64,000 nucleotides of DNA, taken from NCBI RefSeq assembly GCF_900104345.1, contig NZ_FNJN01000005.1, positions 62,001 to 126,000 of the forward strand, in the 5' to 3' direction. Within the stretch, counting starts at the first letter, position 1. Each line of letters begins with the position of its first letter. Both the position numbers and the translations under genes were made by a program. This document shows positions 38,801-46,393 of the stretch, piece after piece. The notes beneath the pieces were generated by a model. It worked only from the letters and a program-made list of their open reading frames with translations. It ran no database searches and was not told the origin of the DNA. The DNA comes from Microbacterium testaceum StLB037. Lineage in GTDB: Bacteria > Actinomycetota > Actinomycetes > Actinomycetales > Microbacteriaceae.

Positions 38801-39881
38801 CGACGACGGGCGCCTCTGCGAGCGCGACGCGCGCGACGTGGGGGTCGTCGAGTTCGTCCCAGCGCGGGGGCAGGTCGATCACGGTCACGCCCTGCGCACC
38901 CTCGAGGCCGACGAGCGGGCTGTTCGTGGGGGTCTCGACCCCGTCCACGATGAGCACCACGTGCGGGGTCACTCCCCCGCCCGGGGTGAAGCGCGGACGC
39001 GTGGAGAGCTGCGGGGGCAGCATGTCGACGAGCTCGTCGAGCGATGCCGAGATCATGCGCGCGGGGCCGAGCCGGTCCTGCACACGCGACGACATCGCGT
39101 GCGGGAGCCACTTGGCCCAGTCCCACGCGGGCATCTGCGCGGGACCGGCGAGGATCGCGATGATGACGTCCTCGGGGTCGTGCAGGGTCGCGGCGGAGGC
39201 CACCAGCGAGCGCGCGAGACTGCGGACGGCGTCTTCGTCGGAGCCCACGAGCTCGATGCGCGAGTAGTCGCCGAGGGGGAATCCCAGCGGCAGATCGCGC
39301 TGCATCTCGTGGGTCAGCATGAAGCGGTGCGCGGCCGACGCGGCCACCGGGTCGAGCTGGGCCAGGGGCGGGAGCTCGGGCGCCTCGAGCGTGAGGCTGA
39401 GCGGCTGGTCGGTGACGCCGATGCGGGCGAGGAGGAACGTCTCGTCGCCGGGCTGGCGCTCCCACACGCGCGAGCGCTCCTCGGCGATGAACGGAAGAGC
39501 GGCCGGGGCCGGCATGATCCACCCGCCGTGGCGGCGCTGCTTGCGAGCCGCGACGCGCACGGTGTCACGCAGGTCGGACAGGTAGGCGAGGTACTCGCGG
39601 CGATTGCCGAGCACCTGCGCATTGCGCTGGGCGCGCTGACGCCACCCGTTGACCGCCACGAAGCCGAGGGACGACAGCAGGAACATGCCACCGATGAGGA
39701 AGCCCGTCGGTCCGCTGTTCGAGATGGTCACCATCACGATGGCGCCCACGCTGCCGAGCATCGGCAGGAGGGAGGTCAGGATGCCGCTACCCCCCTCGTT
39801 CGGCACGAGTTCGGGTGGCGGCTGGAGCACGATCCGCCCATTGGGCAAGGACGGCGGGGCGATGCGCGGACCCGTGCTCAC
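35877..39881 (-). CDS. eccC: Type VII secretion ATPase EccC (three FtsK/SpoIIIE domains)
   Basis: Motor and substrate receptor of the ESX machine. The 1334-residue protein has two transmembrane helices (about 33-76), a DUF-type linker domain, then ATPase 1 with Walker A GATGSGKS (about 486-493) and Walker B LLVVVDEFSELL, ATPase 2 with GSPLSGKS (about 847) and ATPase 3 with GDSGMGKS (about 1132) and FILIDDYDLV. It is fused as one polypeptide, not split into EccCa/EccCb. The third domain normally binds the YxxxD tail of WXG100 dimers. GTG 39881 overlaps the RDD-FHA stop (GTGA) behind GGAGG. Last gene of the leftward ESX transcript. Confidence 0.95.
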   Translation of the reverse strand: MSTGPRIAPPSLPNGRIVLQPPPELVPNEGGSGILTSLLPMLGSVGAIVMVTISNSGPTGFLIGGMFLLSSLGFVAVNGWRQRAQRNAQVLGNRREYLAYLSDLRDTVRVAARKQRRHGGWIMPAPAALPFIAEERSRVWERQPGDETFLLARIGVTDQPLSLTLEAPELPPLAQLDPVAASAAHRFMLTHEMQRDLPLGFPLGDYSRIELVGSDEDAVRSLARSLVASAATLHDPEDVIIAILAGPAQMPAWDWAKWLPHAMSSRVQDRLGPARMISASLDELVDMLPPQLSTRPRFTPGGGVTPHVVLIVDGVETPTNSPLVGLEGAQGVTVIDLPPRWDELDDPHVARVALAEAPVVARGRRAESKPVVAPAEFIDGAGRAQTFIPDAMTIAEAEATARRLMPLRPAPMVVVDAPTTQGQLELTELLGLPDVRTVNFDQAWTRRLERDRLRVPIGQEPSGTPLILDLKESASQGMGPHGVMVGATGSGKSEVLRTLVLALAMTHSPEQLNFVLVDFKGGATFAGMAEMPHVSAVITNLGSELALVDRFQDALQGEVVRRQELLRAAGNFANVGEYETARLGGRSDLAPLPALLVVVDEFSELLTAKPEFVDSFLNIGRVGRSLHVHLLLASQRLEEGKLRGLDTYLSYRIGLRTFSAAESRTIIGTPDAYTLPQEPGVGFLKSDTENLVQFRAAYVSGRPKGNARLNVDDLESGSTGPARVEVFTALAQPDDEPVEENTDATPAALATPATDKRSTFQIAVDRMKDRGPEAHQVWLPPLADPAPLDELMPDLAEDPALGLVSRRWREAGALTVPIGVVDIPLEQRRDHLTVSLGGAAGHVAIVGSPLSGKSTLARTLVSALALTGTPQEFQFFVLDFGGGGFTAMQKHPHISGVATRTEPEAVRRAIAEVEAVLDAREQYFRRNAVDSIETYRSRRRDGRLDDGFGDVFLIIDGWSTLRSEFEPLEARVQTIAARGLSFGVHVVVTANRWLEIRANLKDLIQTRLELRLGDPTDSDVDRKQAANVPVGQPGRGLAVSKLQMLTSVPRIDGSDDPSTIADGVADMIGRITNAWHGEPGPKLRLLPENISLDAVRALAEPGDRRMLLGIEEAQLSPFGIDPRVEPHLFVYGDSGMGKSSFLRGVAKEIQRLYTPAEAKIFVVDYRRALLGEIPDEYLGAYLTSHDLATGGMNDLSQYFSTRIPGPDVTPTQLRERSWWKGAEGFILIDDYDLVATSQGNPIAVLQPLLAQAGDLGLHVILTRRSGGASRAAYDPIIQRFTDLGVTGILLGGNPEEGALIGRVKPERAAPGRAQIVSREQGLLASQLVFAPPTH

Positions 39882-40885
39882 ACCGGACCTCCGATCAGAC
39901 GACTCAGGGTGAAGACGCGTTCGCTGAGGCGCACGCGGGTGCCCTCCTCGAGCAGGGTGCGGGAACCGGGGCGCAGCACGTGGACGGTGCCGTCGTCGTC
40001 GATCAGCTCCGATCCGTTCGTGGATCCGGCGTCGGTGACCCACGCGGTCTCGCCGTCGTGCTCGAGACGCAGGTGGGTCTTCGAGATGAGGCGGTCGGGG
40101 TCGTCGACCGAGATGAGCACGTCGTTCGGCTGATCCGCGACGGGAGCGCGACCGAAGTTGACGGCGGCGGGGAGGTCGAACTGTTCGCGCTGGCCGGTGT
40201 CGAAGACGACGAGCAGTTGCGCGCGGCCGACGCCCGGGGTGCGCGTGGGAGCGGCCGGCGACGGGGCGACGGGCTCGGGGGCGATGGTCGCGGGACGCTC
40301 ACCCGCGACGCTCGGCGCCTCGATCGCGATGATGGGGGCGTCCCACGCCTGCGCGAGCGGAAGGGCCGCCGCCGACGAATCCATGCGCAGCGGCTCGCGG
40401 GCTGCACCGGTGCGCTGGACGGTGGGCTCCGACAGACTGCGGGGCTCGTCGGCATCCGGAGTCTGCTTTCCGCGGGGCACGGACAGCAGAACCGTTCCCG
40501 CGGCGCGATCGGCCCAGGAGCGCCGACGCCCCGAGGTGTCGAACGCCGCCGAGGCGACGACGACCCACGCGCCCACGAGGAGGACGAAGCCACCCAGCAC
40601 CACGAGAAGGCCCCGGACGAAGGCGCGGCCGGCACCTGGCACGACGGGCTCCTCGGCGCGAGCGGTGCGCAGCCCGAACAGCAGGGCCCCCGGCGTGACG
40701 CCACGTCGCGCCTGGAGGATCCACAGGCCGAGCAGGGCCTCGGCGGCGACCGCCGCTCCCAGCACGGGAGAAGTGAGAAGGGATGCCACGCCCGAGGCGA
40801 TGACAACGAGGGCCGCGTCGACACTGAAGGCTCCTACGCGCACCCCCACCGTCGCGGGCGCGCCGAACGGCGTCAGCTGCGTCAT
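39878..40885 (-). CDS. RDD membrane domain plus FHA domain protein of the ESX locus
   Basis: A 335-residue protein that joins an N-terminal RDD-type membrane domain (about 1-145; ATVGVRVGAFSVDAALVVIA, ARRGVTPGALLFGLRTA, SWADRAAGTVLL) with a C-terminal FHA domain (about 235-325; VNFGRAP, SISRxHL-like ISKTHLRLEHDG, DAGSTNGSELID), separated by an Ala/Pro linker. FHA domains bind phosphothreonine, so it may couple Ser/Thr kinase signals to the secretion machine. Overlaps eccC and the eccD-like gene by 4 bases on each side (ATGA and GTGA), so all three are made together. The exact role in ESX is inferred from location. Confidence 0.86.
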   Translation of the reverse strand: MTQLTPFGAPATVGVRVGAFSVDAALVVIASGVASLLTSPVLGAAVAAEALLGLWILQARRGVTPGALLFGLRTARAEEPVVPGAGRAFVRGLLVVLGGFVLLVGAWVVVASAAFDTSGRRRSWADRAAGTVLLSVPRGKQTPDADEPRSLSEPTVQRTGAAREPLRMDSSAAALPLAQAWDAPIIAIEAPSVAGERPATIAPEPVAPSPAAPTRTPGVGRAQLLVVFDTGQREQFDLPAAVNFGRAPVADQPNDVLISVDDPDRLISKTHLRLEHDGETAWVTDAGSTNGSELIDDDGTVHVLRPGSRTLLEEGTRVRLSERVFTLSRLIGGPV

Positions 40886-42246
40886 GTCGCCATCATCGCA
40901 CGCGCGATCTCCACTGCTCCGGCGGCGAGCATGCCCGCCGGAAGAGACAGTGCCGTGGCCAGCGCCTCGAAGATGTCGCCGGTTCGCGACCAGCCCAGAG
41001 AACGCAATCCGCGACCCACGGGGACGACCAGAAGGGCCGAACCCAGACCGACCACCAGCAGGATGCCGGCGAAGACCACCAGCATGTCGGGAGAGACCCT
41101 CGGCAGCAACGCCATCAGGACGGCGACCACCACGGCGGCCGCCCCCAGGCGCTCCACCCACCGCAGGAACGGCACCGTGCTGCGGCGGGAGCTGAGCAGG
41201 AGGGCGAGGACGACGGTCGCCGCCAGAGCGATGCGCCCACCGAGGACGACCGGATTGTCGGTGTCGAAGGACGGCAGGGCGGTGAACGCGCTGGCCGCGC
41301 CGGCGGCGATCAGCAAGACCACACCGATCGTGAGGCGGGCGGTGGAGCGTTCGACCAGCGCGTCGGCGTCGTCGGCTTCGATGGTGCGGACCTCGTCGGG
41401 GAGGTTCTGGCGCACCGTCCAGCGCGTGCTCTGGAAACGGCCGTAGTCGATGAAGGTACCGGGGGCCACGTCGACGAGGCTCGACTGCAGTACGCGCTGC
41501 GCCACCGGGACCAAACCGAGGGTCACGGCGGCCGGCGCCGACGGGTCGAGGTGCATCAGCAGCGAGAGGCCCCAGACGGCGGCCAGAACGGCGAGCACGA
41601 TCGTCGCCGTGCGACTCTGCGCCCGCAAGGTCTCGGTGGCACCGAGCACGCCGACGACGCCGGCGACGACGGCCCCCGACAGAAGACCCGTGAAGATCGC
41701 GACGAGCGGGGCGGAGGCGGGGAGGCCGGGGACCACCGCGACACCGCCGCCGAAAGCCAGACCGATCACCCCCACCACGGGAGCGAGGATCGGCGTGCGC
41801 GAACGGGCGCGCAGCGCGAACACCGCGCCCGCGGACAGAGCGGCGAGGAGCGCCAGCACCGCGACGGGCCCGCGCACAGAGACCGGAAGGCCATCGCCTC
41901 CGACAAGACGGAGGAGGGCCAGGATGCCACCGCCCGCGGCGAGTACCCACCACGCGGCCGAGACGCGCATCGCGCTCGGCGCCGCAGCGGCGCGGGCGAC
42001 AGCGTCGGGAAGAGAGGCGCCGGGGTCGACCAGCACGAGGACCACTCCGTCTTCCAGAGAGGTCATCGCCGTCGACCGGTCGATCTCGCGGCCCGAGATT
42101 CCTACGACGCGGGCGCCGCGGGCGGTGTCGGAACCGGCCGCGCGGAGGACGTCGTCGACGCGGGCGCGAAGAGGAACGACCAGGTCGAACCGGGATTCGC
42201 CATCGATGAGCGCCACACGACGCCCCTGCATCACCTCTGCGCTCAA
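40882..42246 (-). CDS. EccD-like type VII secretion membrane protein (first copy)
   Basis: Membrane channel component: a ubiquitin-like (YukD) N-terminus (GRRVALIDGESRFDLVVPLR, about 5-85) followed by about eleven hydrophobic helices. 454 residues if started at TTG 42246, which has GAGGGGGA just upstream; an in-frame ATG at 42369 would add 41 residues, but lies in a regulatory inverted repeat and has no clear ribosome site. The N-terminal block is less typical than in the eccD at 48637, so it may be a paralogue with its own task. First gene of the leftward transcript, divergent from the WXG100 pair. Confidence 0.85.
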   Translation of the reverse strand: MSAEVMQGRRVALIDGESRFDLVVPLRARVDDVLRAAGSDTARGARVVGISGREIDRSTAMTSLEDGVVLVLVDPGASLPDAVARAAAAPSAMRVSAAWWVLAAGGGILALLRLVGGDGLPVSVRGPVAVLALLAALSAGAVFALRARSRTPILAPVVGVIGLAFGGGVAVVPGLPASAPLVAIFTGLLSGAVVAGVVGVLGATETLRAQSRTATIVLAVLAAVWGLSLLMHLDPSAPAAVTLGLVPVAQRVLQSSLVDVAPGTFIDYGRFQSTRWTVRQNLPDEVRTIEADDADALVERSTARLTIGVVLLIAAGAASAFTALPSFDTDNPVVLGGRIALAATVVLALLLSSRRSTVPFLRWVERLGAAAVVVAVLMALLPRVSPDMLVVFAGILLVVGLGSALLVVPVGRGLRSLGWSRTGDIFEALATALSLPAGMLAAGAVEIARAMMAT

Positions 42247-42346
42247 CGGTCCCCCTCGTTCTCGCGCTCTCCGACCCGCAGGCCGCAACCGCACCAGCGT
42301 ATCCGTCCCGCGCGGACCCGTGTTCGCCTTTCCACCGTTCACCGGG

Positions 42347-42376
42347 GATAAAGATGAGAGTTTTGTCATCTTTCAA
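42347..42376 (-). promoter_or_regulatory. Promoter of the leftward ESX operon with an overlapping operator
   Basis: On the minus strand TTGAAA (42376-42371), an 18-base spacer and TTTATC (42352-42347) form a possible promoter. The perfect 8-bp inverted repeat AAAGATGA-N8-TCATCTTT (42350-42373) overlaps both elements, placing a dimeric regulator directly on the promoter. No regulator gene is adjacent. Confidence 0.5.
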
Positions 42377-42390
42377 ATTGCGCAAGAGGC

Positions 42391-42419
42391 TTGAACCGGG
42401 GGGATGCTTTACGTAAGTT
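42391..42419 (+). promoter_or_regulatory. Candidate promoter of the rightward ESX operon
   Basis: TTGAAC (42391-42396), 17 bases, TAAGTT (42414-42419). The -10 box matches poorly and the start codon is about 120 bases further on, so this is only a suggestion. A TTACGTAA palindrome overlaps the -10. Nothing else is visible between 42420 and 42525. Confidence 0.3.
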
Positions 42420-42537
42420 CGAAGTCCGGTGGGGGGCTCCGGTTCCTCCATCGACGCCGTGCGCGGGTCATCTATCCCCGTGCGCGTATTCGATCCGCAA
42501 CGCCCGGGCGCGCCCGGAGGAACATCGAGGAGACACA

Positions 42538-42849
42538 GTGGCAGATCTCATCGCAGCCCAGGAGGGTGCGCTTCGTCGAGGGGCCGAGGCGGTCAACACC
42601 GCGAAGTCGGGCATCGACGAGCAGGTGCGCAAGGTTCGCACCGAGCTCGACCAGGTGGCCGGTTTCTGGACCGGCGCCGCAGCCGGCTCGTACACGCAGC
42701 TCATGCAGCGGTGGAACGAAGAGACCACCAAGCTCAACAACGTGCTCGTCACGCTCGAGGATGCCCTCCGCGGCACCGAGCGCGACCAGGCCGCGTCCGA
42801 AGAGTCGCACCAGCAGACCATCGGCAACCTGGGCTCCCTGCTCGGCTGA
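42538..42849 (+). CDS. WXG100 family ESX protein A1
   Basis: A 103-residue helical hairpin protein of the ESAT-6/CFP-10 superfamily. The turn motif is FWTG with Trp44; the rest is helix-forming with few aromatic residues. It begins at GTG 42538 behind GAGGAG and is followed 29 bases later by a second WXG100 gene, its likely partner. It lacks a YxxxD tail, so export presumably depends on the dimer partner. Its size and Trp position match the WXG100 gene at 47955, suggesting the two pairs come from one duplication. Confidence 0.92.
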   Translation: MADLIAAQEGALRRGAEAVNTAKSGIDEQVRKVRTELDQVAGFWTGAAAGSYTQLMQRWNEETTKLNNVLVTLEDALRGTERDQAASEESHQQTIGNLGSLLG

Positions 42850-42878
42850 CCCCGCTCGACACGAAAGAAGGAACTCTC

Positions 42879-43166
42879 ATGCAGTCCATGTCCGTTCGTC
42901 CCGAGCAGGTCATCGCGCTCTCGGGTCAGATCCGCAACGGTGCCTCCGGCATCCGCACCCGCCTCGACGAGCTCGAGTCGCAGGTCAACGCCCTTCGCTC
43001 CTCGTGGGATGGTGAGGCGCAGACCGCTTACGACCAGGCTCAGGCCCAGTGGACCCAGTCCATCACCCGCCTGAACGAGCTCCTGCAGCAGATCGCCGGC
43101 AAGACCGACGAGATCGCCCAGGGCTACACCTCGACCGACAAGTCCGCCGCCGGCCGCTTCGTCTGA
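42879..43166 (+). CDS. WXG100 family ESX protein B1 with YxxxD export signal
   Basis: A 95-residue WXG100 protein: WDG turn at Trp43 and a C-terminal YTSTD (residues 83-87), matching the YxxxD/E general type VII signal that EccC recognises. It is preceded by AGAAGGA. Together with the 103-residue protein just upstream it should form the secreted heterodimer of this system. Length, Trp position and signal position are the same as in the WXG100 gene at 48272. Confidence 0.93.
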   Translation: MQSMSVRPEQVIALSGQIRNGASGIRTRLDELESQVNALRSSWDGEAQTAYDQAQAQWTQSITRLNELLQQIAGKTDEIAQGYTSTDKSAAGRFV

Positions 43167-43174
43167 GTCGCCTC

Positions 43175-43226
43175 GAGCCGGCGGTCGCTGAGGCGGCCGC
43201 CGGCTCTTGCGGCCCGTTCGGGCCGC
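43175..43226 (+). terminator. Tandem hairpins after the first WXG100 pair (attenuator)
   Basis: Hairpin 1: GAGCCGGCGG (43175-43184) and its perfect complement (43197-43206). Hairpin 2: GCGGCCC (43209-43215), loop GTTC, GGGCCGC (43220-43226), followed by a T run at about 43235. They stand 8 and 42 bases past the stop, and probably cut most transcripts here so that WXG100 proteins outnumber the downstream products. Confidence 0.65.
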
Positions 43227-43296
43227 CCCACATCTTTTTCGGCGGCGTCAGCCGTCTGACCGCACCCTCTCGATCGCGAAGAAACGAGTGATCCTC

Positions 43297-43695
43297 ATGG
43301 CCAACGTGATCCGTCTCGACGGCGACCTTGCCAATTACAACGCGCAGTTAGTCACCTCAGTGGCGAGCGAGCTGCCGCCTCAGGCGAGCGTGAGCCAGGT
43401 CGAGGGCCCGTCCCAGGGTGCGACGGCGGCTGATTTCATGGGCCACCTCCGGACACGGGCACAGCAGTTGGCTGCTGAAGTAGGACGCGTTCAGCAGTAC
43501 GTGCACGAGAATGCGCAGGCCCTTTCCGCAGCCGTCAACACGCTCCGTGAACGAGATGAGTTGAGCGCGTCCGAGGCTGCGCAGACGACGTCGCTCATTG
43601 AGACCGCCGCAACAGCACCTTCCCTGGCCGGATCCGCCGGCACTTCCGGTGGCGCCGCAGGCGTCCGCGGGGTGCTTCCTGGGGCACCTCAGTGA
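43297..43695 (+). CDS. ESX-associated hypothetical helical protein
   Basis: A 132-residue protein that I do not recognise. It begins MANVIRLDGDLANYN, then shows a long amphipathic helix region (DFMGHLRTRAQQLAAEVGRV, QYVHENAQALSAAVNTLRE) and a Gly/Ala-rich C-terminus. No WXG turn, signal peptide or membrane segment is visible. An alternative GTG at 43288 would add three residues. The stop overlaps the GTG of the mycosin-like gene (GTGA), so they are made together; position suggests an ESX substrate or chaperone. Base composition is lower in GC than in the ESX core. Confidence 0.75.
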   Translation: MANVIRLDGDLANYNAQLVTSVASELPPQASVSQVEGPSQGATAADFMGHLRTRAQQLAAEVGRVQQYVHENAQALSAAVNTLRERDELSASEAAQTTSLIETAATAPSLAGSAGTSGGAAGVRGVLPGAPQ

Positions 43696-44987
43696 GGACT
43701 ATGCGCGTAATCAAGCTCTGCGCCGCAGTCTTAGCCTCAGCCGCCATATTCACCGGCACGGTCGCGCCCGCGGCGGCCGCAACGGCAAACGAGTCGACCG
43801 CCCAGGCGAATCTCGACTACTGGTGGGGCGCATACGGAGTCGACAATGCCCATCAACAAGGCCTAACTGGGAAGGGCGTAAAGGTCGCAGTCCTAGAGAA
43901 GCAAATCAATCCCGATCTTCCGGTGTTCGAAGGTCGGAGCCTGAAGGTCTTCGATCAGCCTCTATGCGTCAACAAGACAACCGTGGCCACCACGGAAGCG
44001 ACGAGCGCCTCCGTCCACGGAACCACAATGGCTGCGTACGTTATCGGCAATGGGACGGGGGCAGGGGGCGTCCGAGGGATTGCTCCCGACGCCGACGTGA
44101 CGTTCTACGGATACGGCGAAGATGACGGGCCCTCATGTAACACGGCTGACGGTGCACAGATCACGGAGTTTGCTGCGGGTGTCAAGCAAGCGACCGATGA
44201 CGGCGCGAAGATCATCTTCACGAGCATCGGGGGAACAGCGCGTGTAGACGACGCTCCCGCCGTGGCCTATGCGATCTCCCACGGCGCAGTGGTCATCGCA
44301 GCCTCAATCAACCCGGGCGTGCTGGGGGCGAGATATGACGACCTCGGGTCTTTCAACGGCGTTGTGTCGGCAACCGGAATCGACCGAGACGGCAACCTGC
44401 AAACAGAGGACGGCGAACCGTTCGTCATTCCACAGACGACCGTCGTCGCCGCCGGCGTCGACATGCCGGCAGTAGGAAGCACGGGCGATTGGAGCACGTC
44501 CGTGGGAGCCACAGGCTCTTCGTTCGCTCCCCCAATCATCGCGGGCATGCTCGCATTGGCCGCACAGAGGTCGCCACAAGCTACAGGCAATCAGCTGGTC
44601 CAAGCACTCGTCGCAACAACGAACGGCGCACAGCACACACCGACACGCACGGAAGACGGGTACGGGTACGGAGCGGCATGGCTTCCTTCCCTGCTCACCG
44701 TCGACCCCACAACGTTGCCGGACGAGACTCCCCTCATGGGAAAGCCTGCGGGTTTCCCGACGGAAGAGCAGATCGCGCAGGCGAAAGCGAATGGGTACTC
44801 GCCCGACGAGAGATCGAGTTCGATCGATAAATACCGTGAGCAGAACGGGGCTTCTCAATCCGATGCGGCCCCCATCGCGCTGTGGGTAGCTATTGGACTC
44901 AGCCTTCTCGTCGTCGCGGCAATCGTCATTACCGTCATTATCGTCGTCAGTCAGCGCCGCAAGGCGGGTAAGGAGCGGGCAGCATGA
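43692..44987 (+). CDS. Mycosin-like S8 family protein with Glu at the catalytic Asp position
   Basis: Exported, membrane-anchored subtilase-like protein of 431 residues. Signal peptide ends near AAAATANE (about 30); C-terminal transmembrane helix (about 396-420) then RRKAGKERAA. The S8 triad region reads VAVLEKQINPDLP, so the Asp is Glu69, while His109 (SVHGTTMAA) and Ser277 (GSSFAPP) are kept. The paralogue at 46390 has Asp82 at the same place. The change may slow or abolish proteolysis, or the protein may be a pseudo-protease that binds substrate. GTG start overlapping the helper stop. The stretch 43861-43980 counts 63 G+C in 120, well under neighbouring core genes. Confidence 0.88.
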   Translation: MRTMRVIKLCAAVLASAAIFTGTVAPAAAATANESTAQANLDYWWGAYGVDNAHQQGLTGKGVKVAVLEKQINPDLPVFEGRSLKVFDQPLCVNKTTVATTEATSASVHGTTMAAYVIGNGTGAGGVRGIAPDADVTFYGYGEDDGPSCNTADGAQITEFAAGVKQATDDGAKIIFTSIGGTARVDDAPAVAYAISHGAVVIAASINPGVLGARYDDLGSFNGVVSATGIDRDGNLQTEDGEPFVIPQTTVVAAGVDMPAVGSTGDWSTSVGATGSSFAPPIIAGMLALAAQRSPQATGNQLVQALVATTNGAQHTPTRTEDGYGYGAAWLPSLLTVDPTTLPDETPLMGKPAGFPTEEQIAQAKANGYSPDERSSSIDKYREQNGASQSDAAPIALWVAIGLSLLVVAAIVITVIIVVSQRRKAGKERAA

Positions 44988-46393
44988 CCGGACCTTGGGA
45001 AGAAAGTCTTCGAGAATTGGCCGAGCCCACCGTTCCGTGGGGGCTGCCGAGCTACGAGGAACTAAACAGCGCGCTAGCAACGCTCAAGCAGGTCGTCAGT
45101 CGAGTGGCCAACGAGCCCGGTATTGCAGGCTTGGCGGGCGATGCTGCCGTATCCAAGTTTCAGTACGCCGCAGGGGAGATCCAGCAACAGATCGATTACC
45201 TCAGCGGTCCACTCAAAGAGCAGATCGACGAAGCAAACCGGATTCGTGAACAAGCCCGCGAGGCGCTCGCGGCCCTGCCCGCCGGAAGCTTGTCAGGGCA
45301 GCAGGAGGGACTCGTGCGCGGGGCGGCGATCGGCACGACGATCTTGCTTGGCCCCATTTCCTTCCTTGCCGGCGAAGGCGCCGTCAGTCTCGCAAACTCC
45401 TGGATGTCTCAGCAGCGCGAGGCCGCGGCTGAGAACGCTCTGACCACGGCTTCGGACAAGCTGGACCAAGTCGAGATTGCCAGTCCGCCAAAGTTCGACG
45501 CCCCGTCTTTCGAAGAGCCGAAGCCCCCCAAAGAGGAAGTCAAAGGCGGCGGCGAGGGCGGCAGCACCGGGGGCGGCGGTGGGCGCTCCGGTGGCCGCAG
45601 CATCGAGCAGTACCCCCAATGGAACCCAAACCCCACCGTGACGAACCCCGGTGGCAACGACAGCGGAGAGCCGCAGCCCGAGTACCACACGCTGCCGCTG
45701 CCGACCGAGATCGGGCCGCGACCGCATGGCCCGATCCACAGCGACCTCCCCATCGTCGACCTCGACAACATCAAGCCCGAGCCCACTCCGGACGGCTCGA
45801 TCATCGGCAATCCAACCCTGCCCGGGGCCATCCCCTCGGCGCCCGGAGGAGGACTTCTCGGGGGTTCCGGCGGCGCGGGAGCGGGCATCGGCTCGGGTCT
45901 CGGCGCGGGTCTGATCGCCGGCGGTGGCGGTGCGGCCGCACTCGGCAGCATTGCGCGTGGCGCGGGCGCTCCGGGCGGCAGCCTGTTCAGCGGTGCCGGC
46001 GGAACGGCGACTTCCGGTGCCGCAGGTCGCTCCGGTGGCCTGCTCGGTAAGACCGCCGCGGCCGGATCAGGTCTCGGTACTCGCGGCGTCGGCGGAATGG
46101 GCGGTGCTGCCGGAGGCGGCGCGCCCGCACAATCGACGGCGAAGGGTGCCGGCATGCGAGCCGGCGGCGTCGGCGGCGGAGGCTCGGCGGGCGGCGCAGC
46201 CGCTGGCGGCGGGGCTCGCGGCGCCGGTGCCGGCAGCCGTGGCGTCGGCGGAATGGGCGGGCCCGGCTCTCGCTCCGACCGTCGCGACGAAGCATCCCGT
46301 GGGCTCGGCGGTCCCATCGCTCCTCGCATGGAGGACGATGAAGAGATCGGCCCCCGCTCCGAGAACGCCCAGGCTGGCGGACGCGACGAGTGA
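44984..46393 (+). CDS. Glycine-rich putative type VII substrate
   Basis: A 469-residue protein with two parts. Residues 1-190 are helical, with a hydrophobic stretch GAAIGTTILLGPISFLAGEG (about 110-130), like the N-domains of large ESX partners; residues 190-469 are Pro/Gly-rich, with repeated GVGGMGG, SGGLLG and GGG runs resembling PPE-type or cell-wall structural tails, and an acidic end. No signal peptide and no WXG motif is visible. ATG at 44984 overlaps the upstream stop (ATGA) and its own stop overlaps the next mycosin-like start (GTGA). Lying between the two mycosin-like genes it is their most likely partner or substrate. Confidence 0.78.
   Translation: MTGPWEESLRELAEPTVPWGLPSYEELNSALATLKQVVSRVANEPGIAGLAGDAAVSKFQYAAGEIQQQIDYLSGPLKEQIDEANRIREQAREALAALPAGSLSGQQEGLVRGAAIGTTILLGPISFLAGEGAVSLANSWMSQQREAAAENALTTASDKLDQVEIASPPKFDAPSFEEPKPPKEEVKGGGEGGSTGGGGGRSGGRSIEQYPQWNPNPTVTNPGGNDSGEPQPEYHTLPLPTEIGPRPHGPIHSDLPIVDLDNIKPEPTPDGSIIGNPTLPGAIPSAPGGGLLGGSGGAGAGIGSGLGAGLIAGGGGAAALGSIARGAGAPGGSLFSGAGGTATSGAAGRSGGLLGKTAAAGSGLGTRGVGGMGGAAGGGAPAQSTAKGAGMRAGGVGGGGSAGGAAAGGGARGAGAGSRGVGGMGGPGSRSDRRDEASRGLGGPIAPRMEDDEEIGPRSENAQAGGRDE

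Noticed and set aside
35760..40133. Very long open frame on the plus strand opposite eccC and RDD-FHA
   Set aside because: Its composition is that of the reverse of a GC-rich gene: long Arg/Gly/Val/Glu stretches without a domain. The opposite strand carries a perfect EccC with all three Walker A sites.
42247..42369. ATG at 42369 as the start of the eccD-like gene
   Set aside because: It lies in the inverted repeat AAAGATGA-N8-TCATCTTT, lacks a ribosome site, and adds a sequence without homology. The TTG at 42246 has GAGGGGGA ahead of it.
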